Assembly (NCBI GenBank): GCA_963788185.1
Contig: CAWBGE010000017.1
Coordinates: 558,001 to 622,000 of the forward strand
Length of the DNA: 64,000 bases
Origin: CAIWHR01 sp963788185
GTDB taxonomy: Bacteria > Pseudomonadota > Gammaproteobacteria > Burkholderiales > Casimicrobiaceae
Direction of reading: 5' to 3'
Shown: positions 8,662-17,798 of the stretch, piece by piece
Layout: each line of letters begins with the position of its first letter
Position numbering within the stretch: position 1 is the first letter of the stretch
Notes under the pieces: generated by a model
What the model was told of the DNA's origin: nothing
What the model saw: only the letters and a program-made list of their open reading frames with translations
The model's database searches: none
Program-made: the position numbers and the translations under genes

Positions 8662-9697
8662 GTGTCACACCGGCGAGCTTGCCGATGGCGAAGGTGACGG
8701 CGCCGGCGAGGGCGCCCAGCGCCAGCATGCGCGCGCCTGAAAAGACGGCATTGCGTCCGGTGAACAGCGACATCACGGCGCCGACCGAGAACAGCGCGAC
8801 CGCGGTGACGCCGACGGCCACCGGCAATGCCCGCGGTCCCGGCGCCAAGGCGAACGGCAGCAGAGGCAACAGCGCGCCGGCGGCGAAGGCAAAGAAAGAC
8901 GACACCGCGGCACCCCAGGGCGAGCCCAGCTCGTCGGGATTGAGGCCCAGTTCTTCGCGCGCCAGCGTGTCGAGCGCGTGCTCCGGATCGGCAACGAGCT
9001 TGGTCGCCAGCCGGTGGGCCTCCTTCGCGGGCAGCCCCTTGGCGGCATAGATCAGCGCCAGTTCCTGCGCCTCTGCCTCGGGATACTGGGCGAGTTCCTC
9101 GCGCTCTAGCCCGATCTGATACTCGAACAGCTCGCGCTGCGAACGCACCGAGACATACTCGCCCGATGCCATCGCGAACGCGCCAGCGCACATGCCGGCC
9201 ACGCCGGTCAGCAGCACGATCCTCGGGTCCGCACTCGCGCCCGCGACGCCGAGAATCAGGCTCGCATTCGAGACCAGGCCGTCGTTGACGCCGAACACCG
9301 CCGCGCGAAGATTGCCGCCGCTGCCCAGGCCGCGATGGCGATGCTCGACGCCGGCACCGGCACGAGGCCCCGAATGACCGGACTCGATCGGCGCGGCGCT
9401 CGAGTAGACGGCCATGCCACGGACCTTCATCGCCGCCAGAATGCCGCGCAACGGGCGCGGTCCGATCGCGCGTACCAGCGCGGCGACCATGCGCGTGCGC
9501 AGGTTGGGTTCGAACGGCGGCGGCGCGGCATGACCGCGCGCGGTGAGCTGCGCGCGCCAGATCGCTGCCTGGGCTTCGGCCTCGCCCGCCAGGCGCGCGA
9601 AGAGCTCGGCGCGCACGGATGCGCGCTCTGCGGTGGCGCAGACGCGATAGAGGAACGCGGAGCGCTGCTCCTCCTGCCAGCTTTCGAGCGGATTCAT
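8654..9697 (-). CDS. VIT1/CCC1 family transporter with N-terminal ferritin-like domain
   Basis: A 347-residue protein in two parts. Residues 1-95 are a helical, rubrerythrin-like region. A histidine-bearing linker (EHRHRG) leads to the VIT1/CCC1 membrane domain that begins NLRAAVFGVNDGLVSN. This domain has about five membrane segments with a cytoplasmic helical insert (YQIGLEREELAQYPEAEAQEL) containing the acidic residues used for iron binding in plant VIT1. The family moves Fe2+ or Mn2+ out of the cytoplasm. It lies 16 bp after the aldo/keto reductase gene and overlaps rlmI, so it sits inside an operon. Confidence 0.82.
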   Translation of the reverse strand: MNPLESWQEEQRSAFLYRVCATAERASVRAELFARLAGEAEAQAAIWRAQLTARGHAAPPPFEPNLRTRMVAALVRAIGPRPLRGILAAMKVRGMAVYSSAAPIESGHSGPRAGAGVEHRHRGLGSGGNLRAAVFGVNDGLVSNASLILGVAGASADPRIVLLTGVAGMCAGAFAMASGEYVSVRSQRELFEYQIGLEREELAQYPEAEAQELALIYAAKGLPAKEAHRLATKLVADPEHALDTLAREELGLNPDELGSPWGAAVSSFFAFAAGALLPLLPFALAPGPRALPVAVGVTAVALFSVGAVMSLFTGRNAVFSGARMLALGALAGAVTFAIGKLAGVTLG

Positions 9698-9713
9698 CGG
9701 CGGGCGGTGGGTT

Positions 9714-10688
9714 TCATCGCCCGGCCAGCACAGCGTCGATCCGCGCCAGCACTTCGGACGTCAACTTGGCCACGACGTCCAGCGCTTTCATGTTCTCGGT
9801 CACCTGCGCCGGACGGCTCGCCCCGGTGATCACCGTCGAGACATGGGGATTCTTGAGACACCACGCCAGCGCCATCTGCGCCATCGTGCATCCGAGATCG
9901 GCCGCAATGGGTGCCAGCCGGCGCGCGATTGCGAGCTTGGCGGGATCGGTCAGTCGCTCCGCCAGCCACTCGTAGCCCTTGACCGTGGCGCGCGAATCGG
10001 CGGGGACGCCGGCGTTGTACTTGCCGGAGAGCAGCCCGGAGGCCAGCGGGCTCCAGACCGTCGTCCCCAGTCCGATGTCGCGGTAGAGCCGCGCGTACTC
10101 CTGCTCGACGCGCTCCCGGTGCAGCAGGTTGTACTGCGGCTGCTCCATCACCGGCTTGTGCAGGTGATGCCGGTCGGCGATCTGCCACGCGGCCATGATC
10201 TCGGCGGCGCTCCACTCCGACGTGCCCCAGTACAGCGCCTTCCCGGCGCTGACCATGTCGTGCATCGCGCGGACGGTCTCCTCGACCGGCGTCTCCGGGT
10301 CCGGCCGATGGCAGAACACCAGGTCGACGTAGTCGAGCTTGAGCCGTGACAGCGAGCCGTCGATGGCCTGCAGCAGGTACTTGCGGTTCAGCGTGTTCTT
10401 TTCGTTGGGGCCATCGTGCAGGCCCCAGAAGAGCTTGGTCGACACGACATAGGACGCGCGGCGCCACCCCATCTTCTTCAGCACCTCGCCCATGATGATC
10501 TCGGCCTGCCCGTTGGCGTAGATCTCGGCGTTGTCGAAGAAATTGACGCCGGCATCGAAGGCGGCGGCCATGCACTCGCGGGCGACATCGGTGGACAGCT
10601 GGTTGCCGTAGGTGACCCACGAGCCCAGCGAGAGCTCGCTGACCTTGAGTCCGGAGTTGCCGAGGCGGCGATAGTTCATGGCGGTCAT
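9714..10688 (-). CDS. Aldo/keto reductase, potassium-channel beta-subunit-like
   Basis: A 324-residue NADPH-dependent oxidoreductase of the aldo/keto reductase superfamily, closest in pattern to the YghZ and Kv-beta group. The TIM-barrel tetrad residues are seen as D and Y in FFDNAEIYANG, K in VVSTKLFWG and H in LVFCHRPD. The C-terminal nucleotide-binding motif VITGASRPAQV is intact. Substrate cannot be deduced. Two ATGs (10688 and 10679) could start it; homology begins at MNYRRLG, so the second is possible. It lies 16 bp from genes on either side. Confidence 0.87.
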   Translation of the reverse strand: MTAMNYRRLGNSGLKVSELSLGSWVTYGNQLSTDVARECMAAAFDAGVNFFDNAEIYANGQAEIIMGEVLKKMGWRRASYVVSTKLFWGLHDGPNEKNTLNRKYLLQAIDGSLSRLKLDYVDLVFCHRPDPETPVEETVRAMHDMVSAGKALYWGTSEWSAAEIMAAWQIADRHHLHKPVMEQPQYNLLHRERVEQEYARLYRDIGLGTTVWSPLASGLLSGKYNAGVPADSRATVKGYEWLAERLTDPAKLAIARRLAPIAADLGCTMAQMALAWCLKNPHVSTVITGASRPAQVTENMKALDVVAKLTSEVLARIDAVLAGR

Positions 10689-10704
10689 GGGGGGCTCGAT
10701 CGCG

Positions 10705-11106
10705 CTACACGGCTGTGAGCGGCGGGCCGCTGACTTTCTTTTCGAAGGCAGCCTGGCAGTTGACGCAACGCGTTGCCGTCGGATAGGCGAGCAACCGGGC
10801 GACGGCGATGCCCTTGCCGCAGTCGGGGCATTCGCCGTATTCGCCGGTGCGCATCCGCGCCAGCGCAGCGTCGACTTCGGTCAATTCCTTGAGCACGTGC
10901 GTGGCGCCGGCGATGTCGAGCTCGGCCAGCGCGTCGGCGACCGCCCAGTCGTCGCTCTCGTTCAGCCGGTTCGACAGCCCCACGACCCGGTCGTCGCCGC
11001 TGCCTTTCATCTGGGCTTTGACCTCGATGCGCAGCGCAGTGCGGCGCAGCTCGAGATCGGATTTGAGGCGGGCTAGATCGTCGCGAGTAAGGGCAGGAGC
11101 GGACAT
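10705..11106 (-). CDS. DksA/TraR-type C4 zinc-finger protein
   Basis: A 133-residue protein with a coiled-coil-forming N-terminal half and a C4 zinc finger (CPDCGKGI...CVNC) near residues 94-118. Members such as DksA and TraR enter the RNA polymerase secondary channel. This one lacks the exact DxxDxA tip of DksA and resembles the shorter, poorly characterised members of the family. A role in stress-linked transcription control is an inference. It heads the leftward string AKR-VIT1-rlmI and is divergent from the heat-shock gene. Confidence 0.82.
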   Translation of the reverse strand: MSAPALTRDDLARLKSDLELRRTALRIEVKAQMKGSGDDRVVGLSNRLNESDDWAVADALAELDIAGATHVLKELTEVDAALARMRTGEYGECPDCGKGIAVARLLAYPTATRCVNCQAAFEKKVSGPPLTAV

Positions 11107-11223
11107 GGTCGTCTACTTTCCAGAATGAACCCGGGGCCAGCTTCGCCCCGGACCTTCATCGTCCACGAAGCGGGGTCGCGCCGGGTTGATCGTCGTCAAC
11201 GTTCGCGTCATCGACGCCGGCTA

Positions 11224-11250
11224 TTGAAAGCCCGCGGCGCAACCCCAGAT
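11224..11250 (+). promoter_or_regulatory. Sigma-32-like heat-shock promoter
   Basis: TTGAAA (11224-11229), 13 bp, then CCCCAGAT (11243-11250) closely fits the sigma-32 pattern (CTTGAA, 13-15 bp, CCCCATnT). It would start transcription about 85 nt before the small heat-shock gene. Confidence 0.6.
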
Positions 11251-11343
11251 TACATCACGAGGCGGGCCGCTGCGCCGGGCCGGAAGCGGAAAACCGGCGG
11301 CCAACCCCGCCTATCCCGCAACGTTTGTCACAGGAGATTCACG

Positions 11344-11769
11344 ATGAACCAGATCACCCGCTACGACCCGTTTGCAGACGCCGGGTTCGACGACCTCTTC
11401 CGTGGCTTCTTCAAGCCCGTTCGCGTGGCCAGTGCGCCGAACGCGATGACGATCAGGATGGACGTCACCGAGAACGACAAGGCGTACGTCGTGCATGCCG
11501 AGATTCCGGGCGTCAGCAAGGACGAAATCCACGTGGCCATCGAAGGCAATCACGTGACCATCGGCGCCGAGACGAAGAAGGAAGCCGAGCAGAAGGAGGG
11601 CGAACGCGTGCTGCGCAGCGAGCGGTATTTCGGCAGCGTCTATCGGAGTTTCACCGTACCGATCGAGCTCGACGAATCGGCCAGCGCCGCCAAGTACGAC
11701 AACGGCGTGCTGGAGTTGACGCTGGCCAAGAAAGCGCCGGTCGCCGGTCGCAAGCTGACGGTCCAGTAA
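11344..11769 (+). CDS. Small heat-shock protein, Hsp20 family
   Basis: A 141-residue ATP-independent chaperone. A short N-terminal arm (RYDPFADAGFDDLFRGFF) is followed by the alpha-crystallin domain (residues about 38-130: MDVTENDKAYVVHAEIPGV through YDNGVLELTLAKK). The end has no clear IxI motif; the closest is KLTVQ. AGGAG lies eight bases before the ATG at 11344; a longer upstream reading frame is not needed. The promoter candidate before it is of the heat-shock type. Confidence 0.92.
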   Translation: MNQITRYDPFADAGFDDLFRGFFKPVRVASAPNAMTIRMDVTENDKAYVVHAEIPGVSKDEIHVAIEGNHVTIGAETKKEAEQKEGERVLRSERYFGSVYRSFTVPIELDESASAAKYDNGVLELTLAKKAPVAGRKLTVQ

Positions 11770-11857
11770 CGGCCATCGGCCGGCAGCGGCGTGGGGCGCG
11801 GCCGTGGCGGCTGTCGCCCCCCGCCGCGCGTCGCGCACCGCCTTTGCGCCAGCGCGG

Positions 11858-12067
11858 TCAGCGGACTCGCTTCACCGCGTACTCCTCCTCGATATTGTCG
11901 CGGAAGAAGCTCCAGGGTGACGACGCGGTGGCGAGGCGGCGCCAGGTGTCCGCGGAAACGCCGCTGTATTCCCAGGTGCCCGACGTGAGTTCGACGACGA
12001 GCGCGCGTCGCGGGGCATCGTAGCCGGCGGCGCGCAAGCTGCCGCCGGTCATTCGTTTCATTTCCAT
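11858..12067 (-). CDS. KTSC-domain protein
   Basis: A 69-residue protein consisting of one KTSC domain, a short beta-rich unit also found near the C-terminus of some lysyl-tRNA synthetases. The diagnostic pattern is visible: GYDAPRRALVVELTSGTWEYSGVSAD and a terminal SFFRDNIEEEYAV. Its function is unknown. It stands alone, convergent with the heat-shock gene; the ~180 bp to the next gene on the right hold nothing I can identify. Confidence 0.7.
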   Translation of the reverse strand: MEMKRMTGGSLRAAGYDAPRRALVVELTSGTWEYSGVSADTWRRLATASSPWSFFRDNIEEEYAVKRVR

Positions 12068-12250
12068 CGTTTTGGCCTTCCGCGTGGCGCCCGGGCGTTC
12101 GGCGCCGCGTCGTCCGTATGATGGGGCCAGTATCGGGCCACACCGCGCCGGCGGTCAACGGTCGTCGATCCGACGCCCGTCCACGGCACCAAGCGCGTTG
12201 TCCGCGGTCCATCCGACTATACTTGCGCGAACCGAGAACGGGGGTGCCGG

Positions 12251-12823
12251 GTGGAAACGCTGCGCCGAATCGTTTATCTGGTGTTTCGCCCGAGCGCCGA
12301 ATGGGATGCCATCGCCGCCGAGGATGTTTCGGTCGATGGTCTGCTGCGGCGGATCATCCTGCCGCTGTCGCTGCTGGCGCCGATTTCGACTGTCGTGGGC
12401 ATGAATACTTTCGATGCCGCCTGGGATCCGCTCCACGGTTACCTCGTTCCGCGCGACCAGATCTTCGCGGCCGGAGCGACGACTTTCTTTTCCATCATCG
12501 GGTCGATCTTCGGCCTGGCAGCGATCTTTGTCCTGCTGGCGCCGATGTTCGGTTCGTCGCGCGACTATCGCGCCGCGCTCAAGGTGGCGGCCTACGGTGC
12601 GATCCCGGTGCTGCTCGCCGGCGCGACGCTCGTGCTGCCGGCGATGATCGCGGTCGGCGTCGTCGGGCTTTGCCACACGCTGTACCTCTATTGGGTGGGC
12701 GCGCGCCGGGTGCTCGACGTCGGTGCGGACAGCCAGTCGGAATTCATCGGGATTTCGATGCTGCTGTTGGCGGCCAGTTCGGTGATGGTCGGGGCTGCCG
12801 CCAGCAGCATCGGCTTGATCTGA
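12251..12823 (+). CDS. Yip1-family membrane protein
   Basis: A 190-residue inner-membrane protein with about five predicted membrane helices (LPLSLLAPISTVVGM, FFSIIGSIFGLAAIFVLLAP, VAAYGAIPVLLAGA, a helix near residue 140, and a final hydrophobic helix). The opening LVFRPSAEWDAIAAED is typical of bacterial Yip1/DUF1282 proteins. No enzymatic role is known. The GTG at 12251 is preceded by a G-rich site. It converges on msrA, with only 7 bp between the two stops. Confidence 0.72.
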   Translation: METLRRIVYLVFRPSAEWDAIAAEDVSVDGLLRRIILPLSLLAPISTVVGMNTFDAAWDPLHGYLVPRDQIFAAGATTFFSIIGSIFGLAAIFVLLAPMFGSSRDYRAALKVAAYGAIPVLLAGATLVLPAMIAVGVVGLCHTLYLYWVGARRVLDVGADSQSEFIGISMLLLAASSVMVGAAASSIGLI

Positions 12824-12830
12824 AACGGCG

Positions 12831-13481
12831 CTACTTCGGCGCAGTTCCCCAAAGTTCGGCGAGGCGCCGATCGCGTCCGCATCCCGTCCGGTAGTAGCTG
12901 TACCGCAGCGGATTCTTGACGTAGTAATCCTGGTGGTATTCCTCTGCCGGCCAGAAATCGCCGGCGGTTTCGATCGGCGTGACGATCGCCTGCTTGAACG
13001 GCCTGGTGCGGTCGAGCGCCGAGCGCGAGGCTTCGGCGGCGCGTCGCTGGACGTCGTCGTGGACGAAGATGGCCGCGCGGTACTGGCTGCCGACGTCGCA
13101 GAACTGGCGGTCCTTCACGGTGGGATCGACATTGCGCCAGAACACCTCGAGCAACCGATCGTAGGAGATCCGGGTGGGGTCGTAGCGCACCTGCACGGCC
13201 TCGGTGTGTCCGGTACTCCCGGCCGAGACCTCCTCGTAGGTCGGATTGCGCTTCCTGCCTCCGGTGTAGCCGGACGTGGTTTCCAGCACCCCGGGGAGCT
13301 TGTCGAACGGCGGCTCCATGCACCAGAAGCAGCCGCCGGCGAAGGTGGCGACGGCGTTGCCCCGGACAACGGCCGACGGCGGCGCGGCCTGACCGACGGC
13401 CCCCGGTGGGAACGGCAGCACGGCGACGACGAACGCGGCCAAGCGCAGCAGCCCGCGAGCGTGGAGCGAGAACAAGGTCAT
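12831..13481 (-). CDS. msrA: Peptide-methionine (S)-S-oxide reductase, exported
   Basis: A 216-residue MsrA with an N-terminal signal peptide (MTLFSLHARGLLRLAAFVVAVLP...), so it should repair oxidised methionine in the periplasm rather than the cytoplasm. The catalytic motif GCFWCMEPPFD is at residue 50. Substrate-pocket elements GYTGG, GHTEAVQV and EEYHQDYY are intact. No C-terminal MsrB domain follows, and recycling cysteines are limited to one near the C-terminus (TGCGRDRR). The ATG at 13481 is chosen because it starts a good signal sequence. Confidence 0.9.
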   Translation of the reverse strand: MTLFSLHARGLLRLAAFVVAVLPFPPGAVGQAAPPSAVVRGNAVATFAGGCFWCMEPPFDKLPGVLETTSGYTGGRKRNPTYEEVSAGSTGHTEAVQVRYDPTRISYDRLLEVFWRNVDPTVKDRQFCDVGSQYRAAIFVHDDVQRRAAEASRSALDRTRPFKQAIVTPIETAGDFWPAEEYHQDYYVKNPLRYSYYRTGCGRDRRLAELWGTAPK

Positions 13482-13578
13482 GGCGGTCTCCGTTCGAATC
13501 GCGCGGAACGTCGCGCGATGCCGCAAACTTCGGATGCTACGATTATAGGCAACAGGAACTCGGACAACGAAAAAACCA

Positions 13579-15417
13579 ATGCCGATGCGATCGACGGGGC
13601 AGGGCGGCGGCGCAGGCCGCGGGTGGCGGGGCCGCGCCGCCTGGGTCTGGGTCGTCGCGGTCGCGCTGCTGGCCGGTGCCGCCGTGCCGGTGCCTGCCGC
13701 CGATCCCGGCAAGGTGCTGCGCGTGGTCTTCGCGATCGCCGAGACGAGCTTCGATCCGCAGTTCGCGTCGGACGCCGCTTCCGACGGCATCATCGACAAC
13801 ATCTTCGATGCGATGCTCGACTACGACTATCTGGCTCGGCCGCTGCAGCTGGTCCCGCGCACGCTCGAGGCCATGCCCGAAGTGCTCGACAACGGCGCCA
13901 CCTACATCTGCCGCGTCCGCAAGGGCATCGCCTTCGCGTCGGATCCGGCGTTCGGCGGCAAGCCGAGAGAGCTGACGGCCGCCGATCACGCCTATGGCCT
14001 CAAGCGTCTGCTCGACCCGGCGGTGAAAAGCCCATGGGCGTGGCTGGTCGAGAGCAGGATTGTCGGGGCGAGCGAAGCGCGCGAGCAGGCGACGCGCAGC
14101 GGCCGCTTCGATTACGACGCGCCGCTGCCGGGCATCGAGGTGGTCGATCGCTACACACTGCGGATACGGTTGCGCGAGCCGGATCTGAGGTTTCCCTACG
14201 TGCTGGCGATCCCCAACACCGCGGCGGTCGCGCGCGAGGTCGTCGCCGCCTACGGCGCCGACATCGGGGCGCATCCGGTGGGAACCGGGCCCTATGTGCT
14301 CGCGGAATACAAGCGTTCGAGCCGTATCGTGCTCGAGGCCAACCCGGGCTATCGGGCGACGACCTACGCGCCGGCAGGGCCGGTGCCGCCGGAGCTGCAG
14401 CCGACAGCGTCGGCGCTGAGGGGCCGGGCGCTGCCGCTGCCGAGGCGGATCGAGATCAGCATCATCGAGGAGCCGCAGTCGCGCTGGCTGGCGTTCCTCA
14501 ACGGCGAGGTCGACGTCCTCGAAAATGTCCCGGCCGAATTCACCGACGAAGCGCTGGCCAACGGCCGCCTGAAGCCGCCGCTCGCCGCGAGGGGAATACG
14601 CCACGAGCCGCTACTGCGTCCCAACGTCTATTTTACCTACTTCAATATGGAGGATCCGGTGCTGGGCGGCTACGCGCCGGAGCGCATCGCGCTGCGCCGC
14701 GCGATCGCCCTCGGCTACGACGTCGACGAGGCCATACGCGTGCTTCAGAAGGGCCGCGCCATTGCCGCGCAAGGACCGATTCCCCCCGGCATCGCGGGCT
14801 TCGATCCCGCGCGGCGCAGCGATGCGCAGAAGCACGATCCCGCGACCGCACGCGCCCTACTCGACCGCTTCGGTTATCGCGATCGCGACGGTGACGGATT
14901 TCGCGAATTGCCGGACGGCAAGCCCCTCGTGCTCGAGCGCTGGTCGACCCCGGCGTCTTCGCAGCGGCAGGCCGACGAGCTGTGGAAGAAGAACATGGAC
15001 GCCATCGGCATCAGGCTGGTGGTGAAGAAGGACAAGCTGCCCGAGCTGCGCAAGATGGCGCGTGCCGGCAAGATCGCGTTTCGCGCCGATGGCTGGAACG
15101 CCGACTATCCGGACGCGGAGAATTTCATGCAGCTGCTCTACGGCCCCAACGCCGGCCAGGAAAATGCGGCGCGTTTCCGTCTGCCCGAGTTCGATCGGCT
15201 GTTCGACGAAACGCGGCGCCTGCCCGATTCGCCGCAGCGAACGCAGCGCTTCAACCGGATGTCGGACCTCGTCGTCGCCTATGCGCCGTGGCGGCTCACC
15301 TACCACGTCATCGAGGACCACCTCGCCCAGCCCTGGGTGGCGAACTTCAAGCCGCACCCGATCCGCTCGCAGACCTGGCGATTCACCGACATCGACGCGA
15401 CGAAACGGGCGCGCTGA
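13579..15417 (+). CDS. Family 5 extracellular solute-binding protein (peptide ABC type)
   Basis: A 612-residue periplasmic receptor with a signal peptide ending near VPVPAADPG. The SBP_bac_5 domain follows: VFAIAETSFDPQ, DHAYGLKRLLDP and the family signature HPVGTGPYVL, with WNADYPDAENFMQLLYG near the C-terminus, as in YejA/HbpA-like receptors. Ligands in this family include oligopeptides and haem. No permease or ATPase gene lies nearby, so its partners must be elsewhere. AGGAAC lies about 19 bases before the ATG, leaving some doubt on the start. Confidence 0.85.
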   Translation: MPMRSTGQGGGAGRGWRGRAAWVWVVAVALLAGAAVPVPAADPGKVLRVVFAIAETSFDPQFASDAASDGIIDNIFDAMLDYDYLARPLQLVPRTLEAMPEVLDNGATYICRVRKGIAFASDPAFGGKPRELTAADHAYGLKRLLDPAVKSPWAWLVESRIVGASEAREQATRSGRFDYDAPLPGIEVVDRYTLRIRLREPDLRFPYVLAIPNTAAVAREVVAAYGADIGAHPVGTGPYVLAEYKRSSRIVLEANPGYRATTYAPAGPVPPELQPTASALRGRALPLPRRIEISIIEEPQSRWLAFLNGEVDVLENVPAEFTDEALANGRLKPPLAARGIRHEPLLRPNVYFTYFNMEDPVLGGYAPERIALRRAIALGYDVDEAIRVLQKGRAIAAQGPIPPGIAGFDPARRSDAQKHDPATARALLDRFGYRDRDGDGFRELPDGKPLVLERWSTPASSQRQADELWKKNMDAIGIRLVVKKDKLPELRKMARAGKIAFRADGWNADYPDAENFMQLLYGPNAGQENAARFRLPEFDRLFDETRRLPDSPQRTQRFNRMSDLVVAYAPWRLTYHVIEDHLAQPWVANFKPHPIRSQTWRFTDIDATKRAR

Positions 15418-15457
15418 GGCGACACGCGCCCGCGTGCGCCGGGCGAATCGTCGGCGG

Positions 15458-15817
15458 CTACCGGGATTCCTTGGGCGCCAGGTAGGGCTGGCAGTCGCCG
15501 AGCTTGGTCGCGGCGCCGTCGCGTATGAGCTGAAGTTCCATGCCCTTGCCCCGCAATTCCATGTAGCCGTTGGAATAGCGCACGCCGGAGGCCGCTGCGA
15601 TCTGGTAGAGGTAGATGCGCTCGCCTCCGGGCATGAGCAGTCGCACTTCGCCGGTATCGAACCGGATGACCAGCCGCTCGCCGTCGAGCTGGCAGGCAAA
15701 CGTGTTCTTCATCGCTTCCTCGTCTTCCTTCCTCTTCTGCTCCGCGCAGCCTGCGACGAGGAAGGCGGCGATCAAGGCGGCAGCGAGGGGGCGGGCGATG
15801 CAGGTAGGCACGATCAT
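15458..15817 (-). CDS. MliC-like lipoprotein (C-type lysozyme inhibitor family)
   Basis: A 119-residue lipoprotein. The signal peptide ends in a lipobox FLVAGC, so the mature protein begins with a lipidated cysteine. The following domain matches MliC/PliC: FACQLDGERLVIRF, the AASGVRYSNGYMELRGKGMELQL strand pair with the conserved serine-tyrosine-lysine surface, and a second cysteine in GDCQPY that can pair with the first. Family members bind and block C-type lysozyme at the outer membrane. It stands between an orphan binding-protein gene and aceK. Confidence 0.75.
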   Translation of the reverse strand: MIVPTCIARPLAAALIAAFLVAGCAEQKRKEDEEAMKNTFACQLDGERLVIRFDTGEVRLLMPGGERIYLYQIAAASGVRYSNGYMELRGKGMELQLIRDGAATKLGDCQPYLAPKESR

Positions 15818-15916
15818 GGACGCGGCGCGAGGTGAACGGCGATCAGAATAGCACGCAGCGCGACCGGTCCTCGAACGGCTTCCGGGTCGCATCGGTGACC
15901 GGCAGCGCGGACGACG

Positions 15917-17692
15917 TCAGGCTGCATGCGCAGCCGGCGCGAGGCGCACCGCATCGGCGTAGGACAGCACTTCGACGGGGTGCCCGGACCGGATGCTCTG
16001 CTGCACACGCTGCCACCAGCCGGCGTCGAGGAGGTCGGCGTGGCATTCGAGGAAGCACTCGCGCGTCCTGGGATCGGTGAGCAGGAATGTCGCGAACTCC
16101 TCCGGGAAGACGTCCAACGGACCGACCGGGTACCAGACGTCGTTGGACATGTCGTCGAAACCCGGTGGCATCGGCGGAATCCTGCGGAAGTTGACGTCGG
16201 TCATGTATTCGATCTCGTCGTAGTCGTAGAACACGACGCGGCCGAAGCGGGTGACGCCGAAATTCTTGAACAGCAGGTCGCCCGCAAAGATGTTGACCGC
16301 GGCGAGCTCCCTGATCGCGTTGCCATACTCGCGGATGGCGTGCGCGCGCTGCGCCTCGTCGGCGTGCTCGAGGAAGAGGTTGAGCGGCGTCATCCGCCGC
16401 TCGATGTAGAGGTGCCGCACGATGACCCGGTCGCCGTCGAACTCGATCAGCGACGGCGCCACTTCGAGCAGTTCGGCCAGCAGCGCATCGGAAAAGCGGT
16501 CGCGCGGAAACGCCACGTCCGAGTATTCGAGAATGTCGGTCATGCGCCCGACGCGATCGTGATGCTTGACCAGCGTGTATTTCTGCTTGACCCGGGCCCG
16601 GTCGGTGTCCTTGGAGGCGGCGATCTTGTCCTTGATGACCTTGAACACGTACGGGTACGACGGCAGCGTGAAGACGCTCATCACCAGGCCCTTGATGCCG
16701 GGGGCGATGATGAACCTGTCGCGCGAGTGCTTGAGGTGATGCAGGAAGTCGCGGTAGAAGAGCGTCTTGCCGGCTTTTTGCAGTCCGACCATCGTGTACA
16801 GCTCGGAGGCCGTCTTGTCGGGCATGATCGCGCGCAGGAAGGCGACGTAGGCCGACGGCACCTCCATGTCGACCAGGAAGTACGCGCGATTGGCCGAGAA
16901 CAGAACCGCGAGATCTGCCTCGTCCATCAGCAAGGCGTCGAGATAGAGGCGTCTGTCGGCGTCGTGCTTGACCGCAAGCACGAACGGGTGGCTGTAGACG
17001 CCGTTGACGACGCGGCCGGCGACGTAGGCGGTCTGATTGCGGAAGAACGGGTTGGACAGCACCTGGATCTGGTGATTGGCCTCGAGCTTGAACGGACGCG
17101 GGAAACGGCGGCGGAACGTCGCCAGCACGCGTCGCAGGTCACGGCGAAAATCGGCGAAGCGCCGCTGGAACCCGAGATCGAGCACGAGGTCGATCAGCGC
17201 GTGGCGCAGCCCCTGCTGCAACGGGTAATAGCTCGTGTACGACGGGCGATCGGCATCGATGTGCTCGGTGGATATGACCGGTCGCACGAAGATGAACTGG
17301 TTGTGGAAATACGCCCGATGCAGGATCTTGACCGAGACCGAGTTGAAAAAGGTCTCGGCGCACTCCGGTTGCCGATGATCGATCAGGAGGCCGATGTAGC
17401 GGAGCTTGACCTGCGCCCAGAGCGCGTCGGCATTCGCGCCCTCGAGTCCGGCGCTGCGGAATTCATGCGCGATCCGGTCGGCGGTTTCCTGGACGCGCCG
17501 GTCGTAGTAGTCGATGCGGTCGCGGGCCACGTGCTGGATGGCGAGCCAGTTGCCGGCGTCGAAGTGGCGTCGTGCGGCACGAGCGCAGTCGCGGAACAGC
17601 GAATAGTGCTTGTTGAATCCCACGAGCAGCGCGCGTGCAATCGCCAGCGCCTGGCCGGAGGGTTGCGCATGCTGTGCACTGGCGATGGTCAT
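15917..17692 (-). CDS. aceK: Isocitrate dehydrogenase kinase/phosphatase
   Basis: A 591-residue bifunctional enzyme that phosphorylates isocitrate dehydrogenase to divert carbon into the glyoxylate shunt, and reverses this. Motifs of the family are intact: GNWLAIQHVARDRIDYYD in the regulatory half, ANHQIQVLSNPFFRNQTAY, the P-loop-like region around residue 320 (IAPGIKGLVMSVFTLPSYPYVFK with the ATP-binding lysine) and the catalytic loop FAGDLLFKNFGVTRFGRVVFYDYDE. Length is normal (E. coli 578). The aceA/aceB genes are not nearby. Confidence 0.95.
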   Translation of the reverse strand: MTIASAQHAQPSGQALAIARALLVGFNKHYSLFRDCARAARRHFDAGNWLAIQHVARDRIDYYDRRVQETADRIAHEFRSAGLEGANADALWAQVKLRYIGLLIDHRQPECAETFFNSVSVKILHRAYFHNQFIFVRPVISTEHIDADRPSYTSYYPLQQGLRHALIDLVLDLGFQRRFADFRRDLRRVLATFRRRFPRPFKLEANHQIQVLSNPFFRNQTAYVAGRVVNGVYSHPFVLAVKHDADRRLYLDALLMDEADLAVLFSANRAYFLVDMEVPSAYVAFLRAIMPDKTASELYTMVGLQKAGKTLFYRDFLHHLKHSRDRFIIAPGIKGLVMSVFTLPSYPYVFKVIKDKIAASKDTDRARVKQKYTLVKHHDRVGRMTDILEYSDVAFPRDRFSDALLAELLEVAPSLIEFDGDRVIVRHLYIERRMTPLNLFLEHADEAQRAHAIREYGNAIRELAAVNIFAGDLLFKNFGVTRFGRVVFYDYDEIEYMTDVNFRRIPPMPPGFDDMSNDVWYPVGPLDVFPEEFATFLLTDPRTRECFLECHADLLDAGWWQRVQQSIRSGHPVEVLSYADAVRLAPAAHAA

Positions 17693-17798
17693 TTCCCGGA
17701 TTCCTGCGGGCGTCCCGACCGGCGGCCGCGCGCCGTCACCGGCAGTTCGAGGTCCATCAGGGGGTCGGGACAGCCAGGCCGCGGGGCAGGCGCCCCGG

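Noticed and set aside
12933..14894. Plus-strand frame of 653 codons across msrA and the binding-protein gene
   Set aside because: It is antisense to msrA and then out of frame with the solute-binding protein, whose domain signature is complete in the other frame.
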